A stretch of 10,783 nucleotides of DNA from Planctomyces sp. (GTDB lineage: Bacteria; Planctomycetota; Planctomycetia; Planctomycetales; Planctomycetaceae), in the NCBI GenBank assembly GCA_005809115.1, contig SYLK01000059.1:1-10783 (forward strand), given 5' to 3'. Position numbers and translations under genes: made by a program. The stretch's first letter is position 1; every line of letters starts with the position of its first letter. The notes beneath the pieces are model-generated. The model ran no database searches, was not told the DNA's origin, and saw only the letters and a list, made by a program, of their open reading frames with translations. Below are positions 6,345 through 10,783 of this stretch, one piece after another.

Positions 6345-7348
6345 TCCGCCCGGAATCCTCCGTCACCCGCCCGCCACTCGCCAGCCTCTCGCTGGATCTC
6401 GACACCAAGTGGGCGTATCGCAAGACCCACGGCGATCCCGGCTGGGAGCGGTTCCCGACATACCTGCCCCTGGTCGTCCCGCGATTCCTCCTCACCCTGC
6501 ATCACCTCCGGCAGAAGATGACGGTATTCGTTGTGGGACAGGACGCAGCCCGCGAAGAGAATTTTGAACCGCTGGCAGCCATTGCCGACGCAGGGCACGA
6601 AATCGGCAACCATTCGTTCAACCACGAACCCTGGCTGCATCTGTACTCAGAACGCGATCTGGTCAGCGAACTCGCCCGCACCGAAGAACACCTGGAACGT
6701 GTCACCGGCCAGTGCCCGATCGGGTTTCGCGGTCCCGGCTTCAGCTTCTGTGAAACGCTGCTGAAAATTCTGATCCGGCGGGGGTACCTGTACGATGCCT
6801 CGACGTTCCCCACGTTCCTCGGACCGCTGGCTCGAATGTATTACTTCATGAACGCCCGGCTGAGCCGTGAGCAGCGTGAAGACCGAAAACAGCTGTTTGG
6901 TGGATTCCGGGAAGGCTTCCGGCCGCTCGCTCCCTTCGAATGGCAGTTCCCGGAAGGACGGCTGCTCGAAATCCCCGTGACCACGATGCCGCTCTTTCGC
7001 CTGCCGATCCACGCCAGCTACATCCTGTACCTCGCCGGGTTCTCGCCGACCCTCGCGAGAACCTGGTGGCGAAACTCGCTGCGACTCTGCCGCTGGTCCG
7101 GCATCGGACCTTCGCTGCTGCTGCATCCGCTCGACTTCCTCGGCTGCGACGATGACAGCGATCTCGCCTTCTTCCCCGCCATGAATCAGCCATCTCAAAC
7201 CAAGATCGAACTGGTCCACTGGATGCTGGAACTTCTGCAGCAGCAGTTTGACGTCGTTCCGATGAGACAGCACGCCGCTGCCTGGAAACTCGGTCGGGAC
7301 GGTGTCGACCGCACACAGCAGGCCGTATCGCATCAAAAATCCGTGTAA
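6341..7348 (+). CDS. Polysaccharide deacetylase (NodB/CE4 family), catalytic motifs intact
   Basis: This 335-residue protein has the CE4 motifs. SLDLDT gives Asp19/Asp21 (base and metal ligand). GHEIGNHSFNHE gives metal ligands His91 and His95. GFRGPGFS gives Arg130 and Pro132. LLLHPLDF gives His262. Such enzymes remove N-acetyl (or, in ArnD, N-formyl) groups from amino sugars in polysaccharides or on polyprenyl phosphate. There is no signal peptide, which fits a cytoplasmic-side substrate such as a lipid-linked sugar (compare ArnD and NaxD). GAGG lies 5 nt before the ATG, which overlaps the FAD oxidoreductase stop by 4 nt. The GT39-like gene follows. Unlike the deacetylase domain at the window start, no key residue is missing here. 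The exact substrate is unknown. Confidence 0.93.
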   Translation: MIRPESSVTRPPLASLSLDLDTKWAYRKTHGDPGWERFPTYLPLVVPRFLLTLHHLRQKMTVFVVGQDAAREENFEPLAAIADAGHEIGNHSFNHEPWLHLYSERDLVSELARTEEHLERVTGQCPIGFRGPGFSFCETLLKILIRRGYLYDASTFPTFLGPLARMYYFMNARLSREQREDRKQLFGGFREGFRPLAPFEWQFPEGRLLEIPVTTMPLFRLPIHASYILYLAGFSPTLARTWWRNSLRLCRWSGIGPSLLLHPLDFLGCDDDSDLAFFPAMNQPSQTKIELVHWMLELLQQQFDVVPMRQHAAAWKLGRDGVDRTQQAVSHQKSV

Positions 7349-7487
7349 GGTTGCCGAATCGATCAGGTCTGTCTCATCCGGAGAGCGCACTGATCAGGAG
7401 TGCACAGATCTTCTGTCCCGGAATCACGCGGCCGGAATCACCCGGCCGGACTGGCGGTTCTCACACTGGCTGTTCAGGCCGCATCAT

Positions 7488-9206
7488 ATGCCGCACTGTC
7501 TTTCGCATCGACTTTTCCTGCAGCAGGTCACACTGCGCTGCCTGATGATCGCGGCCATTCCGGCGGCCGTTCATCTGCTCTCGATCCGTCCGGCCGAACC
7601 CGTTTTCTGCGGCGACTCCAATCGTCACGTGATGACATCTGTGTTCTTCCGGGATCTGCTCGCCGACGGTGGTCTGGGCAGCCCGAAGGCTTACGCAGAG
7701 GCCTATTTCGCGCAGTATCCGGCTCTGGGCCTGCTGGTCTGGCCACCACTGTTTCACGCCCTGTGCGGCGTCCTGATGCTCATCTTCGGAACATCCGTCG
7801 TCGTGGCACGCGGACTGATTCTTGCCAGTCTGATCCTGGCAGCCGTCTGCGTTTATCGGCTTGCGCGACGCGCCACGGACGCCGATGCAGCGGCTTTGGT
7901 GACCATCGTTTTTCTGCTGCTCCCGCTGATCTTTCAGTACGGGAGGGATGTGATGCTGGAAATGCCCAGCCTCGCGCTCTGTCTCGTCTCGCTGGACCAG
8001 TTTGATCGCTGGCACTCGCACGGTCAGCGACGCGCGCTGTACGCCGCAGCGTTCGCCGCCGCGCTGGCCGCTCTGACACGTTTTGATGCGGTCCTGCTGC
8101 TGCTTTGTTATCTGATGGTGTTCCTGATTCGCGGCCGCTGGGACCGCCTGAGGTCCTGGCACCCGGTGGGCGCTGCAGCACTGGCCATCCTGCTGGTGGC
8201 ACCCGTCTATGCGATCATCCTCCGCGAAATGGGCGGGCTCCACCTGCGACAGGCGGCGGATTCGGTTGGCGGGGCTGTCGGCGGCTCGGCCAACGGGTTT
8301 CTGCAGCTGAAGAACTTCTGGTTCTATCCCGCGGCCCTCGGGGAACAGGCCGGCTGGCCAGTGGTCCTGCTGTCGGCCGCCGGTGCCCTGACTGTATTCG
8401 TCCGGCGACAGACAAACCCGTGTGGTGTATTCCTCGCACTGCTGACCGCCACCTATCTGACGTTTACACCCCTCGCCGAACTGCATATCCGGCATGCCAT
8501 CTACTGGCTGCCTGCAACAGCATTCTTCGCTGTTCGCGGACTTAACAGTCTGGTACTGCCGCTGCTGCTGTCGGGCAATTCCTCACTGCGACGGCTGCTG
8601 CTTCCGGCGGTCTATGCCGCATTCCTGACGCTCACTGCCTGCGGGACACTCAGAGAACCGTCGTATCGCGTGGAAGGCTACCGGAAGGCCGCAGAATTCA
8701 CCCTGCAGCATACCCGACCCGGTGATGCCATTTTCTTCGATGGCTGGTGGGACGGGAACTTTACCTATCACATCAGGCATCTGGATCCGGGCCGTTCCCG
8801 CACCGTGATCCGCGGTGATCGCCTGCTGTACGACTTTTTGTGTGTGCCGGCCACGGACTTCCGGCAGCATGTGGAAACGGACATGGACATCCTCCGGGCT
8901 CTGACGGAGGCGGCGCCGAAATTCGTGGTGATCGAAAGCCCGCAGTTTTATCAGAAGGTCGAGATCGCTCAGCAGCTGCGCGAACTGATCCGGGCACGTC
9001 CCGACCTGTTTGTACCGCAGGAGACCGTCGCGGTCACCTCGACAATGGACCATCTCCCGGCGTTCGAACTGAGAATCTTCCGGTTTGAACAGGCAGCGGC
9101 CGCGCGCTGGCTGGAGCGAGACGAGTCGCGGGGCACTGAAACCGCGGCTCCAGCCGCGGCTCCAGCGACACCGAAAACCCCAGTGGCAACAGAAGCAGTC
9201 CCATGA
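7488..9206 (+). CDS. Multi-pass GT39/ArnT-like glycosyltransferase
   Basis: Starting at ATG 7488 gives 572 residues with about ten hydrophobic segments. The first is at 16-33, followed by the periplasmic-loop motif FCGDSNRHVMTSVFFRD (Asp43), where GT-C enzymes carry an acidic catalytic residue. Later segments include YGRDVMLEMPSLALCLVSL and RHAIYWLPATAFFAV, a PMT/ArnT-like feature. A soluble C-terminal domain of about 160 residues follows (FFDGWWDGNFTYHI, KFVVIESPQFY), ending in an Ala/Pro-rich tail. Such proteins transfer a sugar from a polyprenyl phosphate to a glycan, lipid or protein outside the membrane. The frame is open back to GTG 7302, which would overlap the deacetylase gene by 47 nt and add 62 polar residues with several rare AGG codons, so I prefer 7488, although no strong Shine-Dalgarno is seen at either. 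The stop overlaps the epimerase start by 4 nt (ATGA). Confidence 0.85.
   Translation: MPHCLSHRLFLQQVTLRCLMIAAIPAAVHLLSIRPAEPVFCGDSNRHVMTSVFFRDLLADGGLGSPKAYAEAYFAQYPALGLLVWPPLFHALCGVLMLIFGTSVVVARGLILASLILAAVCVYRLARRATDADAAALVTIVFLLLPLIFQYGRDVMLEMPSLALCLVSLDQFDRWHSHGQRRALYAAAFAAALAALTRFDAVLLLLCYLMVFLIRGRWDRLRSWHPVGAAALAILLVAPVYAIILREMGGLHLRQAADSVGGAVGGSANGFLQLKNFWFYPAALGEQAGWPVVLLSAAGALTVFVRRQTNPCGVFLALLTATYLTFTPLAELHIRHAIYWLPATAFFAVRGLNSLVLPLLLSGNSSLRRLLLPAVYAAFLTLTACGTLREPSYRVEGYRKAAEFTLQHTRPGDAIFFDGWWDGNFTYHIRHLDPGRSRTVIRGDRLLYDFLCVPATDFRQHVETDMDILRALTEAAPKFVVIESPQFYQKVEIAQQLRELIRARPDLFVPQETVAVTSTMDHLPAFELRIFRFEQAAAARWLERDESRGTETAAPAAAPATPKTPVATEAVP
9142..9165 (+). repeat. 12-bp direct repeat in the C-terminal tail of the GT39-like gene
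   Basis: CCGCGGCTCCAG occurs twice back to back and encodes part of the AAPAAAPATP tail, just before the stop. The same CCGCGGCT word appears twice in the gap before the dehydrogenase gene (3093 and 3106), and a variant forms the linker repeat at 899-932. Confidence 0.7.
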
Positions 9207-10351
9207 CACAGCACCGCATCCTGTGTGTTTACGGAACCCGACCGGAAGCCGTCAAAATGGCGCCCGTAGTCATGGCCGCACGCCATCAGGCCGGTGTCAC
9301 TCCGGTGGTCTGCATTACCGGGCAGCACCGCGAAATGCTGGACCAGATCAACCGTTACTTCAGCATCGTCCCGGATGTCGATCTGAATCTGATGACCGCC
9401 GGCCAGACACTGAGCGATCTGACCGCCAGCTGCCTCACAGCGCTGTCGGCGATGATGGCTGACCAGCGGCCCGACTGTGTCATCGCCCAGGGCGACACAA
9501 CCACGGCGATGTGCGCCTCGGTTGCCGCGTTTTATCGGAGAATTCCCTTCGTTCACGTGGAAGCCGGACTGCGGACCGATCGCATCGATTCCCCGTTTCC
9601 GGAAGAGTTCAACCGTCGCGTGTGCTCACTCACGGCGTGGTTGCACTGTGCGCCCACCGAGAGCGCCCGAGGCAATCTCCTCCGCGAGGGTTACGGACCG
9701 GACGATGTCGTGGTCACCGGAAACACCGTGCTGGATGCCCTGCACTTCACGGTCCAGCGCGAGCGCACGAACCATGATCTCTGGATCATGAAGCATGCCG
9801 CTTTCGCCGGACGCCCGCTGGTCCTCATCACAGCACACCGCCGCGAGAATCATGGGGCGGGAATCCGACAGCTGTGTTTGGCCGTCGATCGGCTCGCCCG
9901 CCACTTTGCACACGTGCAGTTTGTCTACCCCGTCCATCTGAACCCCGAAATTCTGGGCCCCGTACACGACCTTCTTTCCGGTCGTCCCAATGTCCATCTG
10001 ATTCCGCCGGCCGATTATCCCGAGTTCGTCTGGCTGATGGACCAGTCGACGCTGATTCTCAGCGACTCCGGAGGCGTGCAGGAGGAAGCTCCGTCCCTGG
10101 GCAAGCCCGTCCTTGTCACCCGCGAGAATACCGAGCGGCCGGAAGCACTCGACGCCGGCGCCACTCGACTGATCGGCACGGACCCCGACCGGGTATTTCA
10201 GGAAGTCGCGCAACTTCTGACTGACCGGTCAGCGTACCACGCCATGCAGATCGACGCGAATCCGTACGGCGACGGTCACTCGGGTGAACGCATCGTGAAG
10301 CTGTGCCTGTCACGACTGCGCGCTCGATCCGGTTGTCTCGCCACCCCCTGA
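9203..10351 (+). CDS. wecB: UDP-N-acetylglucosamine 2-epimerase, non-hydrolysing (WecB/WbpI family)
   Basis: This 382-residue protein, full length for the family, carries the complete signature set: GTRPEAVKMAPV at the N-terminus, TGQHREMLDQ, AQGDTTTA (Asp98), HVEAGLRT (Glu120), PFPEEFNRR (Glu134/Glu135), TGNTVLDAL, ITAHRREN (His212), YPVHLNP, and LSDSGGVQEEAPSLGKPVLV followed by RENTERPEA. It interconverts the C2 configuration of a UDP-HexNAc sugar. WecB makes UDP-ManNAc; WbpI/WlbD acts on the 2,3-diacetamido uronic acid. The family fold does not separate these, and the neighbouring dehydrogenase, aminotransferase and acyltransferase make the WbpI-type role attractive, so the symbol is provisional. 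The start overlaps the previous stop by 4 nt, with only a weak Shine-Dalgarno, suggesting coupled translation. It is the last gene of the operon and is followed by a hairpin. Confidence 0.95.
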   Translation: MTQHRILCVYGTRPEAVKMAPVVMAARHQAGVTPVVCITGQHREMLDQINRYFSIVPDVDLNLMTAGQTLSDLTASCLTALSAMMADQRPDCVIAQGDTTTAMCASVAAFYRRIPFVHVEAGLRTDRIDSPFPEEFNRRVCSLTAWLHCAPTESARGNLLREGYGPDDVVVTGNTVLDALHFTVQRERTNHDLWIMKHAAFAGRPLVLITAHRRENHGAGIRQLCLAVDRLARHFAHVQFVYPVHLNPEILGPVHDLLSGRPNVHLIPPADYPEFVWLMDQSTLILSDSGGVQEEAPSLGKPVLVTRENTERPEALDAGATRLIGTDPDRVFQEVAQLLTDRSAYHAMQIDANPYGDGHSGERIVKLCLSRLRARSGCLATP

Positions 10352-10366
10352 ATCATCGTCCAGCCG

Positions 10367-10388
10367 CCGACGACGCAACGGTCGTCGG
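10367..10388 (+). terminator. Hairpin after the epimerase gene, possible terminator
   Basis: CCGACGAC (10367-10374) pairs perfectly with GTCGTCGG (10381-10388) across a 6-nt loop, 15 bp past the epimerase stop. There is no clear T-tract, so it may be factor-dependent. A second, weaker 5-bp hairpin lies at 10409-10422. The position at the end of a long operon and before a new promoter supports the call. Confidence 0.5.
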
Positions 10389-10448
10389 GTTATCAGCCGG
10401 AACTGACCTCCCGTTTCCGGGAATTGGCGACTTGCCACGAGCAGGTCT

Positions 10449-10477
10449 TTGACTCAACGAAGATCGCTCCATAGACT
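10449..10477 (+). promoter_or_regulatory. Sigma70-like promoter for the atpZ-like gene
   Basis: TTGACT (10449-10454, 5 of 6 to consensus) and TAGACT (10472-10477, 4 of 6) are separated by the ideal 17 bp. Transcription would start near 10484, giving a leader of about 50 nt to ATG 10533. It marks the boundary between the glycan locus and the downstream transcription unit. Confidence 0.55.
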
Positions 10478-10521
10478 CCGCCCGCTCCCGGTTGTGTCTG
10501 AGTGCTGCGGGAACGCCGTCC

Positions 10522-10525
10522 GGAG
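10522..10525 (+). promoter_or_regulatory. Ribosome binding site for the atpZ-like gene
   Basis: GGAG lies 7 nt before ATG 10533, supporting that start. Confidence 0.6.
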
Positions 10526-10532
10526 TCAGTCA

Positions 10533-10783
10533 ATGAGCAAAGACCGTGCAGGGTTCACCAGCCGGAGTGCTCAGATTGCCCAGGCCTATCGGCAGGCACA
10601 TGAAATCGTGTCTGCGGCGCTGACTCTGGCATTGCTGGCCGGGGGAGGTGCCTGGCTGGATCGCCGGTATGGGATTGCGCCCTTACTGACGGTCTGCGGC
10701 GCAGTCATGGGGTGTGCGATGGCTGGGCTGTCACTGCGTCAGTTACTGCGGCGTCTTGATCGCGAGGCGTCGCAGAAAAAGCA
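10533..10783 (+). CDS. atpZ: AtpZ/AtpI-like F0F1 ATP synthase accessory protein, 3' partial
   Basis: Eighty-three codons are visible before the window ends. The protein has a short polar N-terminus (MSKDRAGFTSRSAQ), then AYRQAHEIVSAALTLALLAGG, then GAWLDRRYGIAPLLTVCGAV and a second hydrophobic segment to about residue 70, then a basic stretch (RQLLRRLDR). Two closely spaced membrane helices joined by a WLDRR-G motif are characteristic of the small AtpZ/ATPase_gene1 family. These are membrane proteins encoded at the head of atp operons, implicated in Mg/Ca uptake or c-ring assembly. It has its own promoter and Shine-Dalgarno, so it starts a separate unit. I infer that atpI/atpB/atpE genes follow outside the window. 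The symbol is provisional because AtpI and AtpZ are hard to tell apart on a partial sequence. Confidence 0.75.
   Translation, partial: MSKDRAGFTSRSAQIAQAYRQAHEIVSAALTLALLAGGGAWLDRRYGIAPLLTVCGAVMGCAMAGLSLRQLLRRLDREASQKK

Noticed and set aside
7461..8495. Long minus-strand open frame opposite the GT39-like gene
   Set aside because: Its composition is that of the reverse complement of hydrophobic codons, with no family motif; the plus frame encodes a convincing membrane protein.

Overview
The window is about 62% GC by eye and almost fully coding on the + strand. The gene styles suggest a planctomycete (Planctomycetota, Planctomycetaceae-like). These are an exosortase-associated (DUF3473-type) polysaccharide deacetylase, an FAD oxidoreductase and an ArnT-like transferase in one surface-glycan locus, beside an AtpZ-like gene that normally heads an ATP synthase operon. 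This placement is inference from protein style; there is no rRNA or other marker to confirm it.

Layout. Positions 2-1699 hold the 3' part of a fusion protein: an XrtA-type polysaccharide deacetylase domain with several expected catalytic residues replaced, a low-complexity linker, and a GT2 glycosyltransferase. A PLP-dependent DegT/DnrJ/EryC1 sugar aminotransferase follows (1799-3031). A 167-bp gap contains three copies of a 20-bp tandem repeat. A tightly packed, apparently co-transcribed run then covers 3199-10351: Gfo/Idh/MocA dehydrogenase, left-handed beta-helix N-acyltransferase, FAD-dependent oxidoreductase, intact polysaccharide deacetylase, multi-pass GT39/ArnT-like transferase, and non-hydrolysing UDP-GlcNAc 2-epimerase. 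Several joints overlap by 1-4 nt. After a hairpin and a convincing sigma70-like promoter (10449-10477), an AtpZ-like gene begins at 10533 and runs off the window.

How the genes may work together. Dehydrogenase, aminotransferase, N-acyltransferase and 2-epimerase are the four activities that follow the UDP-GlcNAc 6-dehydrogenase step in the WbpB/WbpE/WbpD/WbpI (WlbA-D) route to UDP-2,3-diacetamido-2,3-dideoxymannuronate. The locus therefore plausibly makes a diamino-sugar nucleotide, although the aminotransferase looks closer to the longer scyllo-inosose/AHBA-type subgroup. In addition, GT2, polysaccharide deacetylase and ArnT-like GT39 resemble the polyprenyl-phosphate amino-sugar modification logic of ArnC/ArnD/ArnT or Francisella FlmF2/NaxD/FlmK. 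Together they suggest an extracellular polysaccharide or envelope-glycan locus that both makes an amino sugar and transfers a partly deacetylated sugar from a lipid carrier.

No tRNA, rRNA, CRISPR array, transposase or phage gene was seen.
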